From NCBI RefSeq assembly GCF_000346465.2, contig NC_034011.1, positions 26,657,941 through 26,721,940 on the forward strand: a DNA stretch of 64,000 nucleotides, given 5' to 3'. Below are positions 1 through 11,489 of this stretch, piece by piece. Positions within the stretch are counted from its first letter, which is position 1. Every line of letters begins with the position of its first letter. Position numbers and translations under genes: made by a program. The stretch is from Prunus persica. Lineage: Eukaryota > Streptophyta > Magnoliopsida > Rosales > Rosaceae. The notes beneath the pieces are model-generated. The model did not search any database, was not told where the DNA came from, and saw only the letters and a list, made by a program, of their open reading frames with translations.

Positions 1-2040
1 CAAATCAACTACTCTTTTATCTTCCGTTTGAATGAGAGAAAAAATCAGAAATTTAATAGGCGAAATTGATAACTTCTTTGTTTGACAACTTAAGTACAAA
101 ATTTATTAAATGATGAGCAGAAAAAATTGTATAAATTAAGGTATCAAATTCTCAAATTTAATTTCCTTTAAAATATGAGTCATTTCAAATTGTTATAGTG
201 TCATTTACAAAATTTGATATACATAAATTCAAACATTGAATTTTTCAATTGTCATAAATTAAAATAAAGAAATCTAAATTTCATTATTTTATAATTTTAT
301 ATAACTTTCAATTCCTTCGTTCAAATGGAAAGTTAATAATTTTATTGATATAAATAAATAAAAAACATGAGAATCAATCAATTATAATCACTCCAATACC
401 GAAAACATTTCCCAATGCACTTGACGAGCCACATACATAGCTTTTGTATACCAATTAATATACATCTTTTGATTAAAGTAATTTAAAGGGCAATACTTAA
501 GATTCCGTCGTGAGTTTCATGGTGTTGATCCTATTATAGTTTGAATGTAACCGGAACAATCTCTGTCTTTCCCCTAGTGATAAGAATCTAGACACAAAAA
601 ACAAGACCAACAAGGAAACATATATCAGAAGAAGATTGAGATCCAATATATATATATATAGTAATTTGTTTGTCTTAAAATTTTGAAACATGAACAATGG
701 GATTTTAAAAATTGCAACTTATGAATGAAATAATTAATATTAAAAAAAATAGAGGATGCAATATTGGTGGTGTGGTGGAGCATGGTATGAGTAGTATCCA
801 ATGCTAATGAGTTGAATTGTAAATATAGATGCCAAAAAATGAAATAATTATTAAAAGAAGAATACTAATAATTATATAACAGATAGCACAAATTGTGTCG
901 CGGAATACCAGGACACAACCACACTCCATAAACCTCAGCACCACCGCTATACATACATAATACACGGGACCGGACGGGATGGGGAACAAATATAGAGAGA
1001 TACACAGCTAGCACAGGGAACCCATGCAATGTCCCAAAGATTTTTAGCAGCGCTAGTAAACAGTCCACAGTCCCAATGACAAGATCCTATATCTACGTAC
1101 CTCTGTGAAACTGAAACTGTATAGTATTAATAATTAAAGTGAGTGAAAGCAAAAGTTGGTACAATAAAGTTACTGCAGTGCATGGTTCTGTATGTCTGTC
1201 TCTCTTTCCCAGTAGTTCATCCGTAGTCAATACGAGTCCTGGTCTCTGGCTTCTCAGTCTTTGACCAACAATTTTTACTTTATCAACCAGCTCCACCTTG
1301 TTGACCACGTCAAACATTAAATTAATTAACTAATTAATGAACAAAAACTACATTTATTTTATACTTTTATGCGTGTGAATGTAATATCGGAATACAATTA
1401 TATGATATAATTCATCTACATATTATAATATGAATAAATAATATGATCAAAATTTTCAACTTTTAAAATATAGTATCAATAAATATATACTTTCTATTAT
1501 AACAAGTATACTACATTATAATTACTCATTAATTATACGTCTACTAACAAGTAAGGCCAAAATTTTAACTATAAAATCGATTCTTTATTTTCGACCAACC
1601 AAAAAAAAAAAAAAAAGGATTCTTTATTATATAGTAATTGGACATATACAATGGAGGAGGCATATCTAGTTGATCAGGTGGCCATCCACTCTCATCATCA
1701 GTATCTGCAGTGTAAGCTTACGTTACGTGTATATTATTCGCATCGCTGCATCGTCAGCTAGCTCCACTCCACCTCCACGTGACAAGTTTTGAGAAGTGTA
1801 ATTTCTTTTGCAGCAGTTTCTACCAATTGCAATGAAATGAATATCCATGGTTGGTTGGTTCACTGCCTTCTTCTTATTGCCTTCAATGAAATGAGATCAG
1901 AGTCAGAGATATTCAGAACAGTAATATCTTATGGCTAGCTTTGAGAGATTCAATTCGAAGCAGACACGTATACTTTAAAATTGGAGAATTAGAACCTCAG
2001 ACATACGTGGCTGTCGACTTATCGAGTATAAAATTTTGCA
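1..2040. other. Gene-poor AT-rich intergenic DNA
   Basis: I see no coding region, RNA gene or intact mobile element here. Open frames of 60-75 codons occur on the minus strand (about 497-1317), but they lack family resemblance, splice context and coding-like composition. A short AT run lies near 647-660 and an A-run near 1600-1617. Confidence 0.5.
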
Positions 2041-3267
2041 GTATCACCACGTATTTGCTTGGTTGGATCTTCAAGCTTGCTCTCTCTCTCTCTCTCGCTT
2101 TATGATCTTAATTTATTGAGATAATTATTATTTGTTAATTAATTTAGGGTTTCGAGTCTGTGACAAAGAGATGCTTCCACGAATGAATCCAAACATCAAC
2201 CCATATTAGGTAAGCTCCTTCCTCCCCCTCCTCCTTGGTATTGATGTCAATTACAAAACAGTTTAAGGTACGTAGAAGAAGTTGATCATGGAGGACCAAC
2301 TATATATTAAATCAAAAGCTTTGCTTTCATATCCTCTTTTATTAAAAAAATTAAAGAAAGATTATGGGTGGCGCGCGGAAGGGTGCAACCCACGCTGAGC
2401 GCGCAGCAAAAACCAAGTCATTCCACGTGTAAATAACCCATGTAACACCTTCCCTTGATTAATTACCTTAATTTAAAGTAAAATAACCCTGACAAAACAT
2501 ATTAAAGCTGCATTCTGGATTTTGGAACAGAATATGGTGTTCTTTTACTCGTTTAAATAAAAGCTTATTCAACGACCTAATAAAAAGAAAAAGGAAAAAG
2601 CTTAGTCAATTAATACAAGGAATGGGTTAACATGCACATTGAACCGACCCATGCTGAAACAGTAAAATTCCAATGTAAGTTAATGGAGTAGAGTATAGTG
2701 CTACGTACTGAGAGTTAATGGAGATGTAAGTAATTATAAAATCTCAATTTTGGGGTCGTGTCGTGTGTCCAAATATGCAACAATTCAGCCGCACGATTCG
2801 ATCCAGAATCCAGATTGAATTTAAATCCTTGATGAGAGCAAAATTAGTCTCTTATTAAATTACGAGTACTTGTTATAAAAAATTATATATCAAAGCGTGA
2901 AAAATGTGAAGCACTAATTCTCTTAATTGCATAGATAGTTGACATGACATATAATGTGACCATACACGTGTTTAGGAATTAATATATCAAATCAAGACAA
3001 GGTGTATGTATGTAGAGACTAGAGAGTTTCCTAGATTTTCATGTGATCCTCTTTAATGATCCTCAGAAGAAGTTGGCGACTGGGTCGAGTGAGTAAAGCA
3101 ATATACTGTTATGTTATTGTTCCTTCTCCCCTCTGAATTTCCTAGAAGGTACGTACGGATGCGTACAAGACTTAACTTGTTGCATGGGGTGGGTGTTTTA
3201 GAGTGTTAGCATACAACAACCACCATTCATTTTGCTGTCCACCTTATAAATGCATATTTATTATGAA

Positions 3268-3394
3268 TGAGAAATAACTCAGTTGGTTGAGTTCTTTCAC
3301 CTACATTTACGTGGGTAGAGATTTGAAACTCCCATAAACCTAGTTAATATTTGTGTAAACTCCCCTCCTCTTATCGCTTATACTATAAAAAAAA
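3268..3394 (+). repeat. Probable tRNA-derived SINE remnant
   Basis: TAACTCAGTTGGTTGAG resembles a tRNA A box and its flank. About 50 bp downstream, GTAGAGATTTGAAACTCCC is a degenerate B box. The segment ends in a short A-run at 3387-3394. This layout is typical of plant tRNA-related SINEs. I could not find a convincing target-site duplication. Confidence 0.45.
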
Positions 3395-3810
3395 GATTTG
3401 TATATTTCTTTAAATGACCGCTTGCATTTGGTATTCTTTCAAAGAAAATTACTATAATATGATATTAATTATCTATTTGGTTTAAGATTTAAACGCTTGG
3501 AAATGAAAATGAAATTACATTACCATGTTGGGTAATGTACTAATGAGAATGTAATACATGACTCATAAGCATGAACATCTTCAATTATCAATTCCTAATA
3601 TTATATATGGGAGTTTCATTTCCACAAACCAAACAAATCTAGTTTTAAGATTTGTTTTATTATCGTTACTTAGGGTGTAAACTTGTGCTGCTTTTAGTTA
3701 GTGGATATTACTATTGGCGTATTTGGTTTGTGCAGGAATGACTGTAGCTCCACTTTTGTGTTCATTTAGGATCAAAGCTGGTTTGTTTCAAATTCGAGTC
3801 TGGCGTGAGC

Positions 3811-3984
3811 ATGGCATCATATTACCTCTCTTTCATTTGGGACCGTGGCCACCAAAATGTCGTACTGGTCGTTCGGAATTCCAATCGGCTTGTTGAAGTA
3901 ACTGGGCCCTCAAGATCTGGGTGGTGGAGACTGGAAGAGATCACTCGAGTTGTCTTCCACAACTGGGGACAACATGAAATATGA
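3811..3984 (+). CDS. Candidate small protein, 57 aa, unknown
   Basis: I do not recognise this protein. The frame starts ATGGCATCATAT and encodes a tryptophan-rich, mixed-charge peptide with the motif SGWWRLEEITRVVFHNWG near its C-terminus. The frame is open back to about 3748, so translation could begin in an upstream exon. The block is visibly GC-richer than its flanks, as real exons here are. A second frame is also open over the same bases (from 3714), which weakens the case. It could be a short conserved plant protein, the last exon of a small gene, or chance. Confidence 0.25.
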   Translation: MASYYLSFIWDRGHQNVVLVVRNSNRLVEVTGPSRSGWWRLEEITRVVFHNWGQHEI

Positions 3985-3989
3985 GCCAC

Positions 3990-5741
3990 CACCTACCTTT
4001 GCTTCTTTACCAATTCAGATTCAGAATCCTTTTGTTCCTTTCTAATTCTTTTGGGTTATTAATTAATTAATCAGAATTCAGAATCTTCTTTTTGTCTAAT
4101 TAATCCTAACCACTGTCCCCCTGGACAAATCAGGCTCGAGCTAAGTGGCCACAAACATTTTTCGCATTGCAGATTTCTGCCCCACATAACTGAAATCAAA
4201 TCATTAGGTTTCAAAAATATTATCGGCGCCAAAGCTTTTGACAATTAAATATTTATTTTATGTGGACCAATTCGTAAATATATATCTCAGTTGCCAAAAA
4301 AAAAGTCACAAATAAATGTTATTGTAAAGACTTTCGTGGACCTCAAATTTCAAATTCTTGTTGCTTTTCCTTTGATGAATTAATCTAACATTTTGAGCAA
4401 GTAAAAGAACAGCGCGATGCAATTTAAATATTCTCCACACATAAAGCTATATGTTTGCTTCAAGACTCTAACTGCTGCTCCAATTATTTACAAGTTGCTT
4501 TGCTTGTGGTTCAAAGTTCACTAACTCTAGCAAATTTAATACCAAATCATCCAGTGCTAGACATGTTTTTAACAAAAGGAGGGATGCTTGAAGGAGTGGA
4601 AATCCTTGATTAACTAATCGTTCAAAACACGGGGAAATGATGGAATAAAGATTGGTAGGAAACCTATGCCTGATAAAGGCACACCATATTGTGATCTTTG
4701 TATAATTTTCTACTAGGGTTTCACTGTTAAATATGAAAATGGATGACTTTTTGTTGTTATAAATTAATGATCACTCAAGGAAACCTTAAGGAATGTGTTG
4801 TTCCAAAGTATGCAATTATCTAAAGCAAGCAAATAACTTGGGTGCACCATCGGATTCCTTTCTAGGGGCAAGAATTTGTAAAGTCTGGCCTAACTTACAT
4901 TGGCTAATGAAGCGTACCAGCAATTTGTAAAGTCTTGCCTAATGCAGCCCAAGTCTTAGCCATTCCTTTGCCCCCTTGCCCTACCTTAACCTTATTTGAG
5001 GCATTTTATCAAACAATTTACCCTCATTCAACAGAAGATATCATGAAAACTTGGCACCCTCGTGGATGTAGAACAAGACTCAGTGGGTGCTAATGCCTTC
5101 ATTGGCTCCTTACTATAGTTGGATGCAAGGGACTCATAACCTTCGTCAACTGGCCTAAATTAATTTTATTATTATTAAATTCTCATATCAATGACGTTTT
5201 CCCAAGTCCTAATTATTATTAAGGAATAACAACGTAGGCTTTCTATGATAAGCTAAGGCAAGTTTATGACAGATGCTATATAGCTTATCGGGGACATGGA
5301 TAACATAAATTCAAGTTTGGATTCATCCCCTTCTTTCAATTGCGGCTCGAGCTTGTAATTCTAACTTGCTCTCTTTGGGGTGCCTTACTAAGGAAGAAAC
5401 ATTTGTGTGAAACGGGAATAACACTATGTTACTATTTTCGGCTAATCACAATATGCCACGCGTAATAACTTATTCACATGTCAATCTATAATTAGTTGGG
5501 AATAAGAAAATAGTACCATCTATGTTTTATACAAATTTTTCTGCTACTATGGGCTTCTCTTTTTTTTTAATTGTTTCTTTAAAAAAAAAAAAAAAAAAAA
5601 ACCCTTAAAAAGGATTCTCTTGCGTTAGGTTGCTTAGTTGTACTGTACTTGCTACATCCATTATATTTTGTCTTATCTTAGTCCATTGAGCTTTAAGCCG
5701 TTAGAAAGCCCAATTAAAAAGCATTGGGCGAAATGGCCAGA
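3990..5741. other. Intergenic DNA without recognisable genes
   Basis: No supported gene is seen. There is a partial direct repeat of about 20 bp (AATTTGTAAAGTCT..GCCTAA at 4873 and 4922) and an A-run of about 21 bp at 5580-5601. The segment 4560-5300 may be a decayed transposon, but no termini are visible. Confidence 0.4.
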
Positions 5742-5855
5742 CCCACTTGTAATTGCCCTTAGTTACAATATCATCAACTGGGCCACTATGGGCCACTCCC
5801 ACTTGTAATTGCCCTTAGTTACAATATATCATCAACTGGGCCACTATGGGCCACT
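5742..5855 (+). repeat. Tandem duplication of a 56-58 bp unit upstream of PPOX2
   Basis: Two near-identical units begin CCCACTTGTAATTGCCC, at 5742 and 5798. The second differs only by an extra AT. The pair ends about 110 bp before the PPOX2 start codon, so it lies in the promoter or 5' leader. The near-identity suggests a recent duplication. Confidence 0.85.
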
Positions 5856-5965
5856 CCAGTTACATTGTATCGTCTCTACCATAACGGCTTAACGAGCCGA
5901 CCATTTCATTTGTGAAGGTTTCGAGTCGCAGAGAGAGAGAGAGAGAGAGAGGAGCAGCAGTGCAA

Positions 5966-8900
5966 ATGACCTCATTAACTACCAAGGAAGGTGAACAGAG
6001 TAATCTCTCTCTGTCTGTCTGGAACACTATGAGGAAAAATCCGTATGCAAAATTACAATGAATTTATATGCATTTGTTATCAGCCTCGTAATGAGAATGA
6101 CAATTTTCTGTGGGATTTCAGGCTCTGTTAAAAGAGTAGCTGTTGTTGGTGCTGGTGTAAGGTATGCTGATTAATATTTTCTTTGCAGCTTTTACTAAGT
6201 AGGCGTGTCAGTTATAATATGTTTTGTCATTCTCCATTTTCGTCGAAATTTTGACTTTGAATTTATGTTACAATTCCTCAAGCGGGCTTGCTGCAGCCTA
6301 CAAACTGAAATCACACGGTTTCGACGTCACGGTATTTGAAGCTGAGGGAAGAGCTGGAGGGAAGTTGAGAAGTGTTTCACATGATGGTCTGATTTGGGAT
6401 GAAGGAGCAAATACAATGGTGAATTTTGTTACTTGTAATTTACTGAAGGGTTCATTTATGCTCTGTAGCTCAATCAATGCCGGGCAACCATGAAAGCTTA
6501 TTATGATTGCCAGGGGCGGTCCTACGCCTAGGGCAAGGTAGGCTGCTGCCTACCCCAAATTTTTCATAAAGAAAAAAAAACCCATATGTAATAGGCCAAC
6601 CCATGTGAAACATACAAACCTATGCCCACCCAAAAAGCAACCCACGTGTATGTATAACCTAAAATTTCTCTCCTCATTAATTCTCTCCTCTTTAATTATC
6701 TTCTCTTTAATTACCTACCTCCAAATTTTAAGATGTTGTATATGACAACATTGAATCTAATATATTTTAAATAGGTTAGAAGTTATGTGTTCTAATCTAT
6801 TATAAGGTTTACTTAAGAATGAATTATAATTTGCTGACTTTGTTGAAATTAATTAGGTCTTTGATTTTTGGAATTTTGTTGAGATGTTTGATTTGTTGTT
6901 GGTATGTTAATGTTTGATTAAAGGCATTGATGCTATTATGAGAATTTATTTGATTTTTTGTTGGAATGTTGGATTAAATAGACTATCTTTTGTTATGTCA
7001 GATCACAATTTGAACCCTAAGAAAACAAAGAATTTGTTGGAATTTAAAAAAAAAAAAGAAAAAGAAAAAGAATAGTTTTTTTTTTTGGGGGGGGCTAAAC
7101 TTTTATTTATGTATATAGATGCATTTGAGGGTAAAACTCATTATGTCCCCCCCTACTAGGTGTATATTTTTATGTTTATTAATGAGATTCACTCATTACG
7201 TTGAGTTTTTAATGTAAGTTTCGCCCAGCCGGATATCGAATCCTGAATCAGCCACTGATGATTGCATATTGACGTTGAGGTTTTATTGCCCTGTTGCAGA
7301 CTGAGAGTGAAAAGGAGGTCCAGACTTTGCTTGATGATCTTGGAATTCGAGAAAAGCAACAATTTGTAAGGATTTGATTTCATTTGTAGTTTCACATATA
7401 GTGTAGTTTGTGTGGTAATAGTGTCGCGTCCTGTAACATTAGTTTCAGCTACCTAGAATACTCTTGACTGCTAGAGCTTTGAATTATAAAGAAATGTGCT
7501 GTAGCTTCAAATTTAGTTTGAAAGATGGCAGTGACTGATCTTTCTATTGCTATATTGATTAAATTGGTCGTTGTCCAATGGTACAGCCAATTTCACAGAA
7601 CAAGCGTTATATTGTGAGGAATGGATCACCTGTGCTGGTATGTATGTATTGCTTGTTTCATCTATATTGCTACATGAGTTTGCATCTTGTAATGGTTATT
7701 TAGTAAGGCATATGAATACTTTTTCTTTTATTTTTTGCTTTTATACTTCCTTACATAGTTGGCTGTTTCTGACTGTGACCATCACTTTTGCTCCATTTTT
7801 CACTTCAGATACCTACCAATCCAATCGCTCTGATCAAGAGCAATTTTCTTTCAGCGCAATCAAAGGTTAGTTTTCTACAATGTACGGCATGCCCAACAAG
7901 TTAGTTTCCTTGTTATTTAATCATGTTGCAATGCTATTTGGCACTTAACAGATCTTATGCAGTATATCTTGTTTGTGCATATGCATCAAATTCAATCTGC
8001 ATTTCTGTATTGCAGCTTCAAATTATTCTAGAGCCATATTTGTGGAAGGACAAAAGAGTTTCTGATGATCACACCGAAGAAAGGTAGTAGTCTTCTCTAT
8101 CTCATTAAAATTCTGTGCATTTCCACCTTCTCTATTATTTCTTTTTAATTTTTAATATTCTTCTTGTGTTTTGCTTATCGTCTGCAGTGTGGGTGGGTTT
8201 TTTCAGCGTCATTTTGGGGAAGAGGTACACGTTGCATTGCAATATTTTACTAAACATCAAGTCTTTTGAATGTAAAAACTCCTTGTAATTGTTCTTGAAA
8301 TTATTGTTGCGTTTTCTTAATACTATTTTGTCACTTTTGCTTGTTAGGTTGTTGATTATCTCATTGACCCCTTTGTTGCTGGAACAAGTGCTGGAGATCC
8401 CGAATCTCTTTCTGTGAGTAATATCTGTCTTTGGTGACTTGTGCATATTTCACATGGAGTAGCTAATATGATTGTTTCTTAACTAATCAGTTGTTACCTG
8501 AAAATCTGTATTTCTGCTCTTTCCATGTATCTATCTCACAAGTGTGGTCAAGGTTGAAACCTAGAAACTGAACTTTGCCTTCACAATACCAGAAATTATG
8601 GGCTTTTGTGCTTTTTCATGTGTCATTTCGTGGGTTACAACATGGAGCTGTTGGTCTTAATCATTTTCTTATGTCTTCAATAATACTTTTGTGTTGCCTT
8701 CTGAAACAGATGCGCCATTCTTTTCCAGATATATGGAATATAGAGAAAAGGTACGTTCTATACACATATTTCTGTTTTTTTTTAAGCAAAGAAGAATCAT
8801 TGCTTATATTAATATTTATAGTGATCTAGGTGTACAATTAAAATTTTCTAAAAATATTCAGTAGTTGATGCTTGTCTGTTGATCTATGTTTGTTGATAAG

Positions 8901-11201
8901 CAACAAGTTCACTATTTTATCAGGTTTGGTTCTGTTATATCTGGGGCAATTAAATCAAAATTATCTGCCAGCAAGGGAAAAAGTGGAGAAACAAAGGGTT
9001 CCGTAGAAAAAGGGAAGCGTCAGCGTGGTTCATTTTCATTTCATGGTGGAATGCAGGTGCCATTTTATTGGGCTACTTTCCTTCCTCATGGTTCATAACA
9101 ATTTTTTGTAATTTTCATGTTTTTCCTGACGGTACCTTATGTAGAATGTTCCTCTTATCCTGTTATGTTTTTCCTATTGAAGTTAGAACTTTAATTGTAA
9201 AAACATTTGGTTTAGATCTGTGTGGCATATTGTTTATTTCCAAAACTAAATGCTTTACCCTTGTTTCCTTTTTCTGTTTAGTGCAGACACTCACTGATAT
9301 CTTGTGCAACCAGCTTGAAAAAGATGAGCTTAAACTGAACTCAAAGGTTTTGTCACTATCTTACCGTCAGGGTGGGAATTCTGCATCAGAAAATTGGTCA
9401 GTTTCCCGTGTTGCTGACGATGACAAGCATTCACAAAGTTTATCTGTAGATGCTCTAATCATGACGGTTAGTCTATTTATTATTTTAAGAACATGAATTT
9501 GGTGGTTTGTTTACTTTCTCATTGGGACAGATGTTGGTTGTCATCATGCTTAACAAGGCATGCCCTGTGCATCTGGCATGGTTACTATCCGAAAACATTT
9601 ATGTTTTGGAACAGATCAAGACAGAGCTAGAAGTGTAAACAACAGATGTGTTGCAACTGCTCCATTGAAGTTATTAGATGCATCATGCTTGCATGGGTGC
9701 ATGACCAAGTTCTGCCAATAGAAGAAAATATTTCACAGTGGATTCAATTTCACTGTGTCCTATGATTTAATATACAAGTGAACTTTAAAATTTTCATTTA
9801 TAGATGCTGGACTGTAATTGCTCTTTCTGGCTTGTCTATGCAAGCACATGCCTTCCCTTCCATTCTTCATGTAACAATTACTTTATGGAAGGAATATAAT
9901 GTTAATTGTCCAGGTTTCTTCTCTGTCACAGGCTCCACTATGCAATGTCAAAGAAATGAAGATCACGAAACGAGGAACCCGCTTCCCTCTAGATTTTATT
10001 CCTGAGGTATTTATGACATTTAATTTCAACATGTATGCATGGCTGGTTATATCTGTTTTCCTTTCCATTTATGATTGGAAGTTTGGAACAACACTAAGCC
10101 TAGCAAAGAAGTTGCGGAACAAATGCTTGTCATAGCATATCTTATTTTTTGCTGTCGATATTCCAGGTGGTTTATATGCCCTTATCAGTGATCATAACCA
10201 CCTTCAAGAAGGAAAATGTTAAGAGACCCCTTGAGGGGTTTGGAGTTCTTGTTCCCTCTAAAGAGCAGAAAAACGGCTTAAAAACTCTTGGTAATGCTTG
10301 GCTATGGCTCAGTGACACGGAATAACTGATACATTATCCTAATATGGTTCGTATGTCTGCTGTACAGGCACTCTCTTTTCCTCCATGATGTTTCCTGATC
10401 GTGCACCCAGTGACCTATATCTTTATACTACTTTTGTTGGGGGAAGTCGAAACAAGGAACTAGCAAAAGCTTCAACGTATGGGAAGCTTCAGTACTTTTA
10501 ATTTTGTACCACAGCCATGTTCTTTGTCCTTCATATTTGTGCGATTAATACTAAATTATTCACTTACACATATGCACACACATACACACACAGAGAGAGA
10601 TGCGCACATTATGATGTTATGTGGCTAATACTTTTCTTCTTTTGACTTTTGCTCTAGGGATGAATTGAAGCAAATTGTTACCTCTGACATTAGGCACTTG
10701 TTAGGAGCAGAAGGCGAGCCGACATTTGTGAAGTATATAATCATTTCTGTTATATATTATATTTTAAGAGCCCGTGTTTACCAATAAATTGGATAGTTAT
10801 CTTATACCTTGAACTACACTCAATGGCAGCCATTTCTACTGGAGCAATGCATTTCCATTGTATGGGCGTGACTATGATTCAGTTATAGAAGCAATTGAGA
10901 ATATGGAGAAAAATCTTCCTGGGTTCTTCTATGCAGGTAAATAACTCACCAAAAATTAGAGATCTGAATGAGTGATGATTTTCACTCCTCGGCTGGCTGA
11001 AAAGGCTGGCTGAGTGGTGCCCCTTATAGTTCTTGACTTTTTTTATTTGGTATATGTGGTGTACAAATTCTGAATATTGCAGGTAACCATAGGGGTGGAC
11101 TGTCGGTTGGTAAATCAATAGCTTCTGGATGCAAAGCTGCTGAGCTTGTAATCTCCTACCTGGAATCTCCTTCAGATGAGAAGACACGTCACAAAGGATG
11201 A
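5966..11201 (+). CDS. PPOX2: Protoporphyrinogen oxidase 2, mitochondrial type
   Basis: This enzyme oxidises protoporphyrinogen IX to protoporphyrin IX, the last step shared by heme and chlorophyll synthesis, using FAD. Eighteen exons give 502 aa: 5966-5990, 6122-6161, 6283-6418, 7300-7365, 7587-7637, 7809-7865, 8016-8083, 8188-8224, 8348-8413, 8710-8750, 8924-9056, 9287-9466, 9932-10006, 10167-10290, 10368-10476, 10658-10732, 10830-10936, 11083-11201. The N-terminus carries the dinucleotide-binding motif [17 protein letters not shown], followed by an acidic E and GRAGGKLRS. The C-terminus has the FAD-family motif [13 protein letters not shown]. No long transit peptide precedes the FAD motif; this and the sequence fit the PPO2 (HEMG2) class rather than plastid PPO1. 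A GA repeat lies in the 5' leader, and intron 3 carries a hAT-like insertion. Confidence 0.95.
6511..7257. mobile_element. Non-autonomous hAT-like transposon in PPOX2 intron 3
   Basis: The 747-bp element starts CAGGGGCGGTCCTACG and ends CCTGAATCAGCCACTG, whose reverse complement CAGTGGCTGATTCAGG is an imperfect terminal inverted repeat of hAT type. It is flanked by a perfect 8-bp target-site duplication, ATGATTGC, at 6503-6510 and 7258-7265. It has no long open frame, so it would need a transposase in trans. It is wholly intronic, between the exons ending at 6418 and starting at 7300. Confidence 0.9.
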
Positions 11202-11391
11202 TCGTTTTGGAAATGAGAAGTATATCCTTGTACAGAGACGTCTTATATTTTGTGTGTTTGATGTTTTCTCAGTAGATATCCATTGCACGCTGATTTCTGG
11301 AGGGCCTATATGTGGTCCTTGGGCAGTGACAGTGGCTTACAATTGTGGTCCAACGTGAGAGGGGCAATTTATTTTAGAAGTTGGAAGAGAG

Positions 11392-11489
11392 TAAGCTTGA
11401 ACATCCAGCTGATTATTGCTCTTAATAAGGCCAATGTGGTTAAGCTTGAACATCCAGTTGATTATTGCTCTTAATAAGGCCAATGTGGT
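11392..11489 (+). repeat. Tandem duplication, 49-bp unit, in PPOX2 3' region
   Basis: Two copies of a unit beginning TAAGCTTGAACATCCAG lie head to tail at 11392 and 11441, with one visible difference (CAGCTG versus CAGTTG). They lie about 190 bp after the PPOX2 stop codon, probably in the 3' UTR. Confidence 0.85.

Larger units (their letters stand above)
2041..3984 (+). other. Possible two-exon transcript unit (small gene or lncRNA)
   Basis: A TC repeat near 2083-2097 is followed by leader-like sequence, a short uORF starting at 2171, and a good donor (AG|GTAAGC) at about 2211. An acceptor-like TTTGTGCAG lies near 3735, just before a GC-richer block of about 250 bp that holds the 57-codon frame reported separately. 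This resembles a non-coding first exon, a 1.5-kb intron and a short second exon. It is inference from splice-like signals only; RNA evidence would decide. Confidence 0.25.

Noticed and set aside
7571..7870. Continuous 99-codon frame across PPOX2 exons 5-6
   Set aside because: Wrong frame for PPOX2; the real exons have clear splice borders inside it.
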